A DNA stretch of 38,634 nucleotides from Methanobrevibacter ruminantium. Lineage in GTDB: Archaea > Methanobacteriota > Methanobacteria > Methanobacteriales > Methanobacteriaceae. Below the pieces are notes generated by a model. The model saw nothing but the letters and a program-made list of their open reading frames with translations. It ran no database searches and was not told the DNA's origin. Within the stretch, counting starts at the first letter, position 1; every line of letters starts with the position of its first letter. The DNA is taken from positions 1-38,634 of the forward strand of contig SFKZ01000023.1 in the NCBI GenBank assembly GCA_004553595.1. Direction: 5' to 3'. The position numbers and the translations under genes are program-made. This document shows, piece after piece, positions 23,763 to 32,177 of this stretch.

Positions 23763-24644
23763 ATGAATAAAAGAATTCTAGCCATATGTCTTGCTATATT
23801 TATGGCATTCGCGGTTATTCCAACTGGATTTGCAGACAGTTCTAATCAAGTTGTAATAACCTATGGTGAAACTGCATATATGAATCAACAATACAAATCT
23901 ATGGTTGACGATTATTTTGCAAGCAAAACTAATGTAGATATAAACAGCATAGAATCAAAAGTAATCACTGCTGGAGATGTAAACAAGATTTCCGGTGGTT
24001 TCTCAGGAAAATATTACAATTCAAACCAAATCTTTTCCTCTGCTCTTCTTGACTTGAACCAAAATGGGGAAATTACTGTAGATGTGGACAGTTCAATCAT
24101 TACAATCACTCCTGAAATGTACATGTCAGCACTTAAGTCTGCAGGTATTCAAGGGGGACATGTCTATGTGACAAGTCCAGTGAGTGCTACTGGTGAATCC
24201 GCTCTTGCAGGTATTATGGATTGTTATGAGGAAGCTACTGATGTAGAGATCCCAGATAATGTTAAGGAGGCAGCAAACCAAGAGATTGCTACTCAAGCAG
24301 ACATCATGAACAATTCAAATGTCAGTGCAGATGACTTATCCAAACTAGTGGATGATGTAAAGGAAAAGGTTAGTGAGGAAAACATCACTGATCATGCAAC
24401 CATTGTAAACATTATCAATGATTACAGTACAATCTACAATATCAACATATCTGACAGTGATATTGAAAACCTTGCTCAAACAATTGAACAAGTGCAATCT
24501 GTGCAGGATGATGCAAATGCCTACAAAGAGCAAATCAGCGATTATATGGACAGTTCATCTTCTGGCAATGGATTTATAATGGATGGATTTTCCTTAGATG
24601 GTTTGTTCAATAGCATATTAAGCATTTTCAATATAAATCTTTAA
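23763..24644 (+). CDS. Secreted DUF1002 protein
   Basis: 293 residues with a clear signal peptide (MNKRILAICLAIFMAFAVIP, cleavage after about A24). The mature part has YGETAYMNQQYKSMVDDYF, then SSIITITPEMYMSALKSAGI and VYVTSPVSATGESALAGIM, the conserved section of DUF1002 (as in Bacillus YpuA). The second half is helical, Asp/Asn/Ser-rich, and ends with an amphipathic helix. The family is mostly known in Firmicutes, so an origin by transfer into gut methanogens is plausible. It is probably abundant, given a good promoter and binding site. Function is unknown. Confidence 0.85.
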   Translation: MNKRILAICLAIFMAFAVIPTGFADSSNQVVITYGETAYMNQQYKSMVDDYFASKTNVDINSIESKVITAGDVNKISGGFSGKYYNSNQIFSSALLDLNQNGEITVDVDSSIITITPEMYMSALKSAGIQGGHVYVTSPVSATGESALAGIMDCYEEATDVEIPDNVKEAANQEIATQADIMNNSNVSADDLSKLVDDVKEKVSEENITDHATIVNIINDYSTIYNINISDSDIENLAQTIEQVQSVQDDANAYKEQISDYMDSSSSGNGFIMDGFSLDGLFNSILSIFNINL

Positions 24645-24700
24645 AATAATTAAGTAATCTGATTATTACTTAAATTATTTTTTTAATCTTTTTTCTTTTT
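24644..24700 (+). terminator. Long hairpin terminator of the DUF1002 gene
   Basis: The arms 24644-24658 and 24665-24680 pair over 15 bases with one bulge (core TAAGTAAT / ATTACTTA) around a 6-base loop. A long T-rich tract follows. Confidence 0.7.
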
Positions 24701-24901
24701 TTAATCTTCAAGATCTTATTTTTCTTTTCTTTATAACTTGTTTTTCTCTATTTTCTCTATTCTGCTCTATTTTTAGCTTTTTTAGCTATTAAAAAAATAT
24801 CAAAAATTATTTATTAATAATGTTACATATCTAAAATTAATTAATTTAATGATCTGATAAATCCATGGTTTATTAGTTATTTAAATTAAGGAGGAAATAC
24901 A

Positions 24902-25423
24902 ATGAAATTTAATAGGATTGCGATTATAGCTATTTTGGCAATTTTAACTGTTGTTTTAGCAGGTTCTGTATCTGCTTTTGACTTAGGTTTCTTAAGTGGC
25001 GGCGACAGTGAACCTCAAGAGATAACTGTTGGAGGAATTGACTTCAGCATTCCTGCTGGATTTGATGAAAATGAAGAATACAAAATGGTCAATGAGAAAA
25101 GCAACACTTCTGGTATTGACTACTACATGTCTTCTGCTGGTTTTGAAGATGATTCAAAACAAAAAGCTATTTATATCTTAGTGGGAGATTATGGTGAGTA
25201 TAATGTAACTGATGAGATAATTGAATATGTTTTAGATGATATGGACTATGAAAAGAAAACCATTAATGGCCATGATGGTTATTTGGTTCAACAAAGCACT
25301 TCAAGCAGTTCATCTTTAATGGCAGTGGAAGAACCTATCTGCATGTTCGTTTATGAGGAAAATGGTGATCTTGTTTTCCTTGGAGCTACTGATGATTCAT
25401 ATTTCAGTGATGTTATTATATAA
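24902..25423 (+). CDS. Secreted protein related to the one at 22255
   Basis: 173 residues with a signal peptide (FNRIAIIAILAILTVVLAGS, cleavage near A25) and an acidic mature domain. The segments VGGIDFSIPAGFDENEEY, AIYILVGDY and KTINGHDGYLVQQ match the plan of the protein at 22255 (YGFNVPSSYKL, VNISLE, SGITGFYNKR): a strand with a following proline, a beta hairpin and a GxxGY turn. Both may belong to a family of secreted archaeal PsbP-like domains, an inference from the pattern. AAGGAGG at 24889-24895 precedes the ATG. It ends abruptly at SDVII. Confidence 0.75.
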   Translation: MKFNRIAIIAILAILTVVLAGSVSAFDLGFLSGGDSEPQEITVGGIDFSIPAGFDENEEYKMVNEKSNTSGIDYYMSSAGFEDDSKQKAIYILVGDYGEYNVTDEIIEYVLDDMDYEKKTINGHDGYLVQQSTSSSSSLMAVEEPICMFVYEENGDLVFLGATDDSYFSDVII

Positions 25424-25697
25424 TAGTTAGATTTTTATTTTTTTCATTTTTCTTATTTTTTATATATCTCTGTTTTTTCTATTTTTTCGCTATTTCAATA
25501 ATTTTATAAAACTTTATAATGTATAATCAATATATTACTTAATTGGGTTATATAATTCTAATTTTCAAGAAAAAATAGGATTAAAAATATGATTAATTAA
25601 ATTAAAATAATTATTGATAATTTTAATAATTATTATCATAAACTATATTTTAATTAATCATATATTCATTTATTTTAATTGTCTGTGAGATGTTTCA

Positions 25698-26294
25698 ATG
25701 AAGAGGTTTATTGCTATAGATGGGCTTGATGGTTCTGGTAAAGATACGCAAGCTAGACTTATTAGGGAGAAATATGAAAATGAAGGAACAGTCATCATTC
25801 GTTCACATCCAACATCAGACAACATCTTTGGAAGAAATTCAAAAGCTGCTTTGGAAAGAGGAGGTAAACTCAATAAGATAATAGCCACATTATGTTATGG
25901 AGCAGATGCAATAAGGTCTGTCATCAAGTATTATGGAAAGGCAGATACAGTTATTTTTGTCAGGTATACATTAGCTGTATCATACTTGAACAAAGCCATT
26001 TTCCTACCTGTGTACAAGCTCGTTTGCTTTGCACTTCCTGTTTCTGAATATTTCTTCTATTTGGATGTTTCTCCTGAAAAGCTCGTGGAACGTGTACAGA
26101 AGAGAAATGAAAAGGAAGAGATGTTTGAAAATTATGAGGCATTTGTCAAGGTAAGGCAAAAGGCTGAACCTGTTTTATACAATTGGCATGTAATTCCAGC
26201 AGATGATTCACCAGAGGAAATATTTGCAAAAATAGAGATTATTCTAGATGAATTGGACTCAAAGTTATTAAATGAGCCTAAAAAATTAGAATAG
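25698..26294 (+). CDS. Thymidylate kinase-like protein
   Basis: 198 residues. P-loop GLDGSGKDTQA (9-19), the FVRYTLAVSYL motif in the place of the usual DRY segment, and a LERVxxRN-like lid (LVERVQKRNEKEEMF) mark the dTMP kinase fold. The usual Asp of the DRY motif is V or absent, and D16 replaces the T/S that follows the P-loop Lys. This suggests a paralog with another nucleotide substrate rather than the housekeeping enzyme. It stands alone on the plus strand and is convergent with the next gene. Confidence 0.8.
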   Translation: MKRFIAIDGLDGSGKDTQARLIREKYENEGTVIIRSHPTSDNIFGRNSKAALERGGKLNKIIATLCYGADAIRSVIKYYGKADTVIFVRYTLAVSYLNKAIFLPVYKLVCFALPVSEYFFYLDVSPEKLVERVQKRNEKEEMFENYEAFVKVRQKAEPVLYNWHVIPADDSPEEIFAKIEIILDELDSKLLNEPKKLE

Positions 26295-26396
26295 TTATAT
26301 ACTTTTTTTTTAAAAATAAGTTAAAATAGTAAAAATAGTTATAAAAATAGCAAATAAAAAAAATAAAAAAAATAAAAAAAGTAAATAAAAATTGAT

Positions 26397-26939
26397 TTAA
26401 TCCATTTCTTTTTCTATAAATTCAGCAACTTTTTCTTTGAATTCTTCAAGAGAGCATTCATTTTCGATTAAATAATCGGTAGTTGATACAACATCACCAA
26501 TACCGAAACCTAATTCTCTGTTTTCCCTTATCATAAACTCATCAAAATTAGTTGTGTCGTCTTCTCTTCCTCTTAAAGAAATTCTTTTGAATCTGGTTTG
26601 AGGACTTGCATAAATTGAAACTGATATGAAATTATCAAAGTTTTCTTTAAAAAGTTCAATTTCATATGGGCTTCTTATTCCATCAATCAAAACGGTTTTA
26701 ATAATGTTATCCTTTTCAAAAAGATCTTTTATTTTTTGTACAGTTAATTCAGCCACAATGTATTGTCCAAATTCTTCTCTTAAAGTTTTAGCAGTTGTAC
26801 CTGTATCTTCCCCTCTTTCTGCAGCCTTTTCTCTAATTATGTCACCCATACTAACTACAAGTGCACCTTTTTCCATTGCAGTGTCGAAAAAAATACTTTT
26901 TCCAGAACCTTGTAAACCAGTTACGCCTATTACTTTCAT
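26397..26939 (-). CDS. UPF0200 family P-loop kinase (dephospho-CoA kinase-like)
   Basis: 180 residues. P-loop GLQGSGKS (8-15), MGDIIREKAAERG and DGIRSPYEIELF are the UPF0200 signatures. The fold is that of a small nucleoside/dephospho-CoA kinase. The substrate is unproven in this family. It lies 147 bases downstream of 4-phosphopantoate--beta-alanine ligase, also on the minus strand. Because archaea use a different known dephospho-CoA kinase, a CoA role is only suggestive. The spacing to the convergent gene is a low-complexity A-rich spacer. Confidence 0.85.
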   Translation of the reverse strand: MKVIGVTGLQGSGKSIFFDTAMEKGALVVSMGDIIREKAAERGEDTGTTAKTLREEFGQYIVAELTVQKIKDLFEKDNIIKTVLIDGIRSPYEIELFKENFDNFISVSIYASPQTRFKRISLRGREDDTTNFDEFMIRENRELGFGIGDVVSTTDYLIENECSLEEFKEKVAEFIEKEMD

Positions 26940-27086
26940 TATAATCCCATTTAAAATATTATTTTTATATATTCGTTATTTTGTAAAAATATTACTTATT
27001 AAAAAGTATATTTATATTTTTAATTGTTATTAAGTTTATCTTAAATTTGTAATAAAAAATAAATTAATCTAAAAGAATAATTCTTA

Positions 27087-27833
27087 TTATTTCAATTTAA
27101 TGGATGCTAAAGAATCTTTAAGATTTTGTTCATTGGAGAAATTATTAACAATATTCTCTAAAAATTCCTTGTCATCTGCCTTTCCGGATTCCTTAAATTC
27201 ATTTGCTATTTGAGTCATCAATGGAACTGCCCTTACAATATTGTCTACAATGCTTATGGTTGACATTTTGGCGGTTCTTGAGAGAGGATTCAAGTCTATG
27301 CAAATGATTTTCTTGCCGTTTTGAACCAATACCTCTGCTCTATCTCCATCCTCAAGAGGAACAATCATAACATCTGCGATATAACTTCCTTCTTTGCTTG
27401 CAGTAGCTCTTGGGCTGTTTAGGTTGTCTATATACAAGAGTTCATCATCATTTGTGCCGAGAATGTCTTCCCATCCTCTTTCCTTAAACATTCTTGTAAT
27501 TATTTCAACTCTTTCTGGAGTTCTATAGAACAGGTTGATTTCAATTTTAGAATCTGTTGCCTTTGCAAGCTCTATGATTTCATCAATAGCTAATGCAGTT
27601 GTATTTCCATTCACTGACAATACAGGATTTTCAGCAAGCAATATGGTTGCAACAGCTGCTTCACATGCCTTTTCAGCGGTTTCTGTAGTTTTCTCTCCTA
27701 TCAAGTAATCGAATGTTTCCCCTCTTCCATGGGCAATCATTCCAGAATCTGCCAAATATCCTTCCTTAAAGGCATTCTTTACTTTATCTCTTAATAATAA
27801 TGATTTGTAACGTGGATGAGTTTTAGGTATCAT
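27087..27833 (-). CDS. 4-phosphopantoate--beta-alanine ligase
   Basis: About 248 residues. This archaeal enzyme joins 4-phosphopantoate and beta-alanine to 4'-phosphopantothenate for coenzyme A. The normal opening IPKTHPRYKSLLLRDKV is clear, with SGMIAHGRGETFDYLIGE, NGNTTALA, ADVMIVPLEDGDRAEVL and IDLNPLSRTA as family blocks. I start at ATG 27833. An upstream TTG at 27890 would add a hydrophobic leader, out of place on a cytosolic enzyme. No ribosome binding site precedes 27833, so the transcript may be leaderless or have a very short leader. Confidence 0.9.
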   Translation of the reverse strand: MIPKTHPRYKSLLLRDKVKNAFKEGYLADSGMIAHGRGETFDYLIGEKTTETAEKACEAAVATILLAENPVLSVNGNTTALAIDEIIELAKATDSKIEINLFYRTPERVEIITRMFKERGWEDILGTNDDELLYIDNLNSPRATASKEGSYIADVMIVPLEDGDRAEVLVQNGKKIICIDLNPLSRTAKMSTISIVDNIVRAVPLMTQIANEFKESGKADDKEFLENIVNNFSNEQNLKDSLASIKLK

Positions 27834-28038
27834 ATATATTAATATGGTTAAATTGATTAATAAAATTATAGTTAAAGGGATTTTAGTCAATTGATTATGA
27901 ATGTAATAATAATTAGAAAAATTAATTGTATTTATTTATATGATAAGCAATAAACTATAATTAATTGTTAATTATTTGATTAATTTGCTATTTAATTAAA
28001 ATTTTTAAGAATTTTTAACAAATTTATGGAGAATTACT

Positions 28039-28533
28039 ATGGATGAAAGAGTTGAAAATCCGGAACTTAAAGAAATCATGAAAACCAGACCTGAAGAAAT
28101 GAATGAAGATCAATTGGAAGCTTTTGTAGATGCATTTATGGAAGCTACTTTCATCATTCCAGCTGAATTGAATTCAGATGTTGAAGCTCTTGAAGGAAAA
28201 ACAGATGAGGAAATAGCTTTAGATGAAGAGATTGACCTTGAAATCATGAAACTTGAAGATGAGGATGGAAATGTTCTCTTCCCAATTTACACTGATGATG
28301 ATGAGCTTGAAAAATTAGCTGCAGAAGAGGATTTTGACGTTTTCGGATTAGTCATTTCTGCTGAAGACCTTGCAATGCTACTCGCTGAAACCGAAGAGGA
28401 TGATTTTGATGGTGTTGTAATCAATCCATTCCATGAAAATGCTGTAGAACTTCCATTGGAAGCTATTTTCGAGCTTTATGATTTTGAAGAATGTGATGAC
28501 CCTGATTGTGATGACCCAACTCATAATCATTAA
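28039..28533 (+). CDS. SseB-like acidic protein
   Basis: 164 residues, extremely acidic. ATFIIPAELN, LFPIYTDDDELEKLAAEED and GVVINPFHENAVELP are the landmarks of the SseB N-terminal domain. In enteric bacteria SseB modulates sulfur-transfer-related activities; the domain in anaerobes is uncharacterised. The tail EECDDPDCDDPTHNH has two Cys and two His and could bind a metal. GGAG lies shortly before the ATG. A gene of unknown function follows after 16 bases and is probably cotranscribed. Confidence 0.75.
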   Translation: MDERVENPELKEIMKTRPEEMNEDQLEAFVDAFMEATFIIPAELNSDVEALEGKTDEEIALDEEIDLEIMKLEDEDGNVLFPIYTDDDELEKLAAEEDFDVFGLVISAEDLAMLLAETEEDDFDGVVINPFHENAVELPLEAIFELYDFEECDDPDCDDPTHNH

Positions 28534-28549
28534 ATAAAATAATAAAGAC

Positions 28550-28930
28550 ATGTTGTTTAGCAGATTTAGAAGAAAAAATAATGATCTAATGGTTAAGAAC
28601 CCATCTGAAGAAGTCTTAAAAGCCCATAATGATGCTGAAATAATCATTAAGGAGAACAATATAGACAGGTTCCTATTGAACATGTTTATGGAAAAGAAAG
28701 GAATCAATAAGTTCCATACCACTCCAGAGCTTGTAAATGGGTTCTTGAATTCAGATTGGTTCTTAAACCTTGACCTTAAATGTCTGCTTCAAATAAACGA
28801 TGAATCAAAAAGAATTCGCACTAATGCTTTTTTAACTAAAAAAGAGATATTTTTCAAAGAAAAAGAGAATATGAAAATAGACGTAGACGATATCATGGAT
28901 TGCAGAATCGACGGAAAAAAGTGGATATAA
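28550..28930 (+). CDS. Unrecognised small protein interrupted by a -1 frameshift
   Basis: The 0 frame gives 126 residues, beginning MLFSRFRRKNNDLMV and ending CRIDGKKWI. Near the end, DDIMDC looks like the start of a beta-rich PH-like region. The frame stops at TAA 28928-28930, but the -1 frame stays open and coding-like for 29 more codons (VDIICDSVSYKVMF onward), which gives a more sensible end. The junction is the heptamer A_AAA_AAG at 28915-28921. A full product would have about 153 residues. It starts 16 bases after the SseB-like gene. No good ribosome binding site is seen, so translational coupling is likely. Confidence 0.65.
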   Translation: MLFSRFRRKNNDLMVKNPSEEVLKAHNDAEIIIKENNIDRFLLNMFMEKKGINKFHTTPELVNGFLNSDWFLNLDLKCLLQINDESKRIRTNAFLTKKEIFFKEKENMKIDVDDIMDCRIDGKKWI

Positions 28931-29010
28931 TCTGTGATAGCGTCTCTTATAAGGTCATGTTCACTAATAAGAACTTGGCAAAGCTATTCTTTGATTATAT
29001 CTCAAGATAA
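28921..29010 (+). other. -1 frame continuation of the gene at 28550
   Basis: Reading from G28921 gives 29 codons (VDIICDSVSYKVMFTNKN, then LAKLFFDYISR) and TAA at 29008-29010, one base before the convergent uvrC stop. The residues look like a real C-terminus (YKVMFTNKNLAKLFFDYI), unlike the two-residue end in the 0 frame. Confidence 0.6.
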
Positions 29011-29011
29011 T

Positions 29012-30856
29012 TTAGTCATTTGTTTCCTTATGGAAATATTCATAAACATTGTTTGCTGCTTTTTCATTCATTCCATTAACTTCTTTTATCTCATCGATGC
29101 TTGCATTTTTAATGGATTCTAAATCTCCAAAATGTCTTAAAAGCTCTATTTTTCTTTTTTTACCTATACCAACAATATTATCCAATGGAGATTCCTCAAT
29201 CTTTTTGGACCTTAATTTCCTATGGTATGTAACAGCGAATCTGTGGGATTCGTCCCTAACTTGCTGAAGCAAATGCAATGCTTCATTGTCTTGAGGGATT
29301 CTTATTGGGAAACTGCTGTTTGGAATATAAATTTCTTCAAATTCCTTCGCAAGACCGATTATAGGTATATGTGTAAGCTTGTATTCTTTCAAAACATCAA
29401 CAGCCATGCCTAATTGTCCTTTTCCACCATCAATAACGATAAGATTTGGCTCTTCTCCTAATTTTAATGGAACGATTCTTTCAGTTTCCGCTTCGTTCTT
29501 TTTCAGGTGTTCCTCATTGATTCTAATCTTGGCATAATGTTCCTTAAGAGGCATCAATCTTCTCTCAAGAAGTTCCTTCATCATGGCAAAATCGTTAGGT
29601 CCTGGAGTGTTCATCTTGAATTTCTTATATTGCTTCTTATTTGGCTTTCCATCTAAAAATGAAACCTTGGAACCAACTGCCAATTTTCCTGAAATGTTAG
29701 AGATGTCGTAACCTTCAATCACTCTTGGAAGCTTTTCAAGCTTGAGATACTTCTTAAGCTCAATCATTGAGTTTTCCATCTTTTGCTTTTGATTCTTTAT
29801 GATATCTGCATTTTTACTTGCCATTCTAACTAATCTTAGTTTATTTCCTTTCTGAGGGACTTTTATAGACACCTTGTTACCCCTTAAGTCGCTTAGCCAT
29901 TCTTCAATAAGCTTGTCATCATGTATATCCTCTTCGATTAAAATTTCTTTAGGAATGTGCCTGTTTATTCCATAGAATTGCTTGATGAATGCTGAAATGA
30001 CTTCATCAGAGGTTGTGTGCTGTGAACCGTCCATAAGGAAATCGTCCTTTCCAATGATCTTTCCGTTTCTGATGTTCATCACCACCACAACTGCATTTTG
30101 AGTGGTGTATGAGATTGCAATGATGTCTTGGTCAAGCTCGTTGTTCAATTCAACGAATTGCTTGTTCATCACTTCCTCAATGGAACTGATTTGGTCTCTA
30201 ATGACAGCTGCTTTTTCAAACTCCTGATTTTTAGCAGCTTCTTTCATTTCTGATTCAAGGTCCTTGATTATCTTATTGTACTTTCCTTGGAAGAAAAGGT
30301 CTATCTTCTTGATATGCTCATGATATTCCTCTTTTGAAATGCTTCCGTTACACGGAGCGTAACATAAGTCAATCTGACTGTTCAAGCAAGGGCCGTCCAT
30401 TCTTTTGCAGGTTCTTATTCTAAAGAGCTGCTTAAGGAACTTGACAGTTTGGCGAACTGCAGTAACATCTGTAAAAGGACCATAATATGAACCTTTTTTG
30501 CCTATATCCCTTGTAATGACTATTTTTGGAAAATCCTCATCGGTTATTTTTACATAGGGGTACCTTTTATCATCCTTTAAGCTGATGTTATATCTAGGCC
30601 TATGCTTTTTGATTAGATTAGCTTCTAAAATAAGTGCCTCTTTTTCAGTATTTGTTACAATGTATTCGAGGCTGTTGAAATGGCTCATCAAGACTTGGGT
30701 CTTAGGCCTATCAAGGTTTTTTTGAAAATAGGATCTCACTCTGCTTCTAAGAGATTTTGACTTTCCCACATAGATGATTTCCTCATTCTTGTCCTTCATT
30801 ATGTAAATTCCAGGCTTTCTAGGAAGTTCATCTGGTGAGTTAACTTTTGTTGACAT
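29012..30856 (-). CDS. uvrC: UvrABC system protein C
   Basis: 614 residues. UvrC cuts damaged DNA on both sides of a lesion marked by UvrA and UvrB. Domains in order: GIY-YIG nuclease (PGIYIMKDKNEEIIYVGKSK, about 16-35), a Cys cluster (CKRMDGPC and CYAPC, 155-180), the UVR motif that binds UvrB (DLESEMKEAAKNQEFEKAAV, about 200-220), the RNase H-like 5'-incision domain (YDISNISGK, IDGGKGQL), and helix-hairpin-helix motifs at the C-terminus (IVGIGKKRKIELL). Length is normal. uvrB lies 5.3 kb away on the same strand; uvrA is not in the window. Bacterial Uvr proteins in methanogens are known and ascribed to transfer. Confidence 0.97.
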   Translation of the reverse strand: MSTKVNSPDELPRKPGIYIMKDKNEEIIYVGKSKSLRSRVRSYFQKNLDRPKTQVLMSHFNSLEYIVTNTEKEALILEANLIKKHRPRYNISLKDDKRYPYVKITDEDFPKIVITRDIGKKGSYYGPFTDVTAVRQTVKFLKQLFRIRTCKRMDGPCLNSQIDLCYAPCNGSISKEEYHEHIKKIDLFFQGKYNKIIKDLESEMKEAAKNQEFEKAAVIRDQISSIEEVMNKQFVELNNELDQDIIAISYTTQNAVVVVMNIRNGKIIGKDDFLMDGSQHTTSDEVISAFIKQFYGINRHIPKEILIEEDIHDDKLIEEWLSDLRGNKVSIKVPQKGNKLRLVRMASKNADIIKNQKQKMENSMIELKKYLKLEKLPRVIEGYDISNISGKLAVGSKVSFLDGKPNKKQYKKFKMNTPGPNDFAMMKELLERRLMPLKEHYAKIRINEEHLKKNEAETERIVPLKLGEEPNLIVIDGGKGQLGMAVDVLKEYKLTHIPIIGLAKEFEEIYIPNSSFPIRIPQDNEALHLLQQVRDESHRFAVTYHRKLRSKKIEESPLDNIVGIGKKRKIELLRHFGDLESIKNASIDEIKEVNGMNEKAANNVYEYFHKETND

Positions 30857-31081
30857 TTTAATACCTTGATAATTGTTTATTGATTTGATTTTTATTTAGT
30901 CTTGATTCTGTTATAATATGCTAATTGTTTTATAATAATATTTTTAATTATTCTTAACTTATAATAATTTTTATTTTTTATAAATCTTTGCCATAATATA
31001 AAATAATTCAAATTATTATTTGAAAAATTTTATATAAATTGAAAACATATACTTATATGATTTATTTTAAGGGGGAATCAT

Positions 31082-32137
31082 ATGGAAAAATCTGCTTTTA
31101 GCACTTTAGAAAAAACTTTTTTGATACTGCTTTCATTGTTTCCATTTATTAATGGAATGACTTTTGTTTATATGGGGTCAAAAGAATCCAATTTTAAATG
31201 GATTATTGAAGCTTTAGTCTATGAATTTCCTTGGTTTTTACAATTTTTATTTGCCTATAACGATGACCTTGCCACTACATTTGCAGGTTTTGGAATATTA
31301 TTCATGTTCATATGCCTTTTAAGAACAGTATATGTCTCTTTCACCTATAAAAAAGAAATTGACAGTAGTTTTAGACCAATGAGGAAAATATCAAGCTCAT
31401 TTTGGGTAGTGTTTTCTCTAATCATGTTCTTGAACGGTGTAGGGTTAATCATTGTAGGGTATAGAAGAAATGTTCAAAGATGGGTTTTAGAAGGTGCCTT
31501 ATTTGAATTCCTTTGGATTCTATATTTCGTTACATATAGTATAAATGATGGAATTATAAATTTCTTCATTGCAATAGCTGTGATAGGATGGATATTGTCA
31601 ATTGCAAGAACAATAATGATTTACTTTGAGGAAAAAAGAATGGATAATCTCTCATTTAGCCCATCACCTCAACCTGTAGTCAGCACACCTGCTCCAGATA
31701 TCAGTCCAAAGCCAGTTGAAAATGCTGTTGTTGATATTATTCCTGAATTTAAGCCATATAAGGCTCAAATTGATAATCAAAAACAAGCCTTTGATAAAAA
31801 AGAAGAGAATATTACTGACTTAATCAATAAACGATTTGAAACTGGAGAATTAGCCCATAATCGGTTTATGTCAGTTATAGATAATTGTCATAAGTTATTT
31901 TATCACCAATTCAATTCTGCTACAAGCATTATTGAAATGGCTCCAGAATGCAGTGAAAGATTGGATGAAACCGTTAAGGATAAAATCAGCATCATGGAAT
32001 CAATCAATGATGAGATGAATAATCTTATAGAAGAGCTTATAATCCATGATAGTGACAATGAAAAATCAGAAGAGGACCTAAAGGAACTCTTTGCAAATAT
32101 GGATAATCTGATAAATTCAGTAAAGGATTATAAGTAA
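31082..32137 (+). CDS. Duplicated-membrane-unit protein with helical cytosolic domain (copy A)
   Basis: 351 residues, paralogous to the gene at 33378. The membrane part has two copies of a unit of about 80 residues (about 11-90 and 104-184): a helix ending in FxNGxxxxxxG, a W...E...YEFPW/FEFLW helix and a helix ending in an R-T/S-x-M/V segment. A Pro/Ser-rich linker (190-215) leads to a helical, charged C-terminal domain (about 220-350) with FKPYK, LINKRFETGELAHNRFMSVI and long amphipathic helices. It has no signal peptide. AAGGGGGA precedes the ATG. Function is unknown; I recognise no named family. Confidence 0.78.
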   Translation: MEKSAFSTLEKTFLILLSLFPFINGMTFVYMGSKESNFKWIIEALVYEFPWFLQFLFAYNDDLATTFAGFGILFMFICLLRTVYVSFTYKKEIDSSFRPMRKISSSFWVVFSLIMFLNGVGLIIVGYRRNVQRWVLEGALFEFLWILYFVTYSINDGIINFFIAIAVIGWILSIARTIMIYFEEKRMDNLSFSPSPQPVVSTPAPDISPKPVENAVVDIIPEFKPYKAQIDNQKQAFDKKEENITDLINKRFETGELAHNRFMSVIDNCHKLFYHQFNSATSIIEMAPECSERLDETVKDKISIMESINDEMNNLIEELIIHDSDNEKSEEDLKELFANMDNLINSVKDYK

Positions 32138-32150
32138 ATAATCCTTTTTT
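32122..32150. terminator. Shared hairpin between convergent genes
   Basis: AAAGGATTAT (32122-32131) and ATAATCCTTT (32138-32147) form a 10-bp stem with a 6-base loop that includes the stop of copy A. It is followed by Ts on the plus strand, and the K channel gene ends 28 bases beyond on the other strand, so it may serve both. Confidence 0.6.
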
Positions 32151-32177
32151 CCTTTTAAAAAATAGTTTTTTGTTTTT

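Noticed and set aside
26294..26396. A-rich tract between convergent genes as a regulatory RNA
   Set aside because: It is low-complexity AAAATA repeats that fit bidirectional termination; no stable structure is seen.
27834..27890. N-terminal hydrophobic leader of 4-phosphopantoate--beta-alanine ligase
   Set aside because: It begins at TTG without a ribosome binding site and would put a membrane helix on a cytosolic enzyme; the family starts at IPKxHPRY.
28934..29122. Plus-strand 62-codon frame across the uvrC 3' end
   Set aside because: It overlaps uvrC on the other strand and has no family features; the real coding signal here is the -1 continuation of the gene at 28550.
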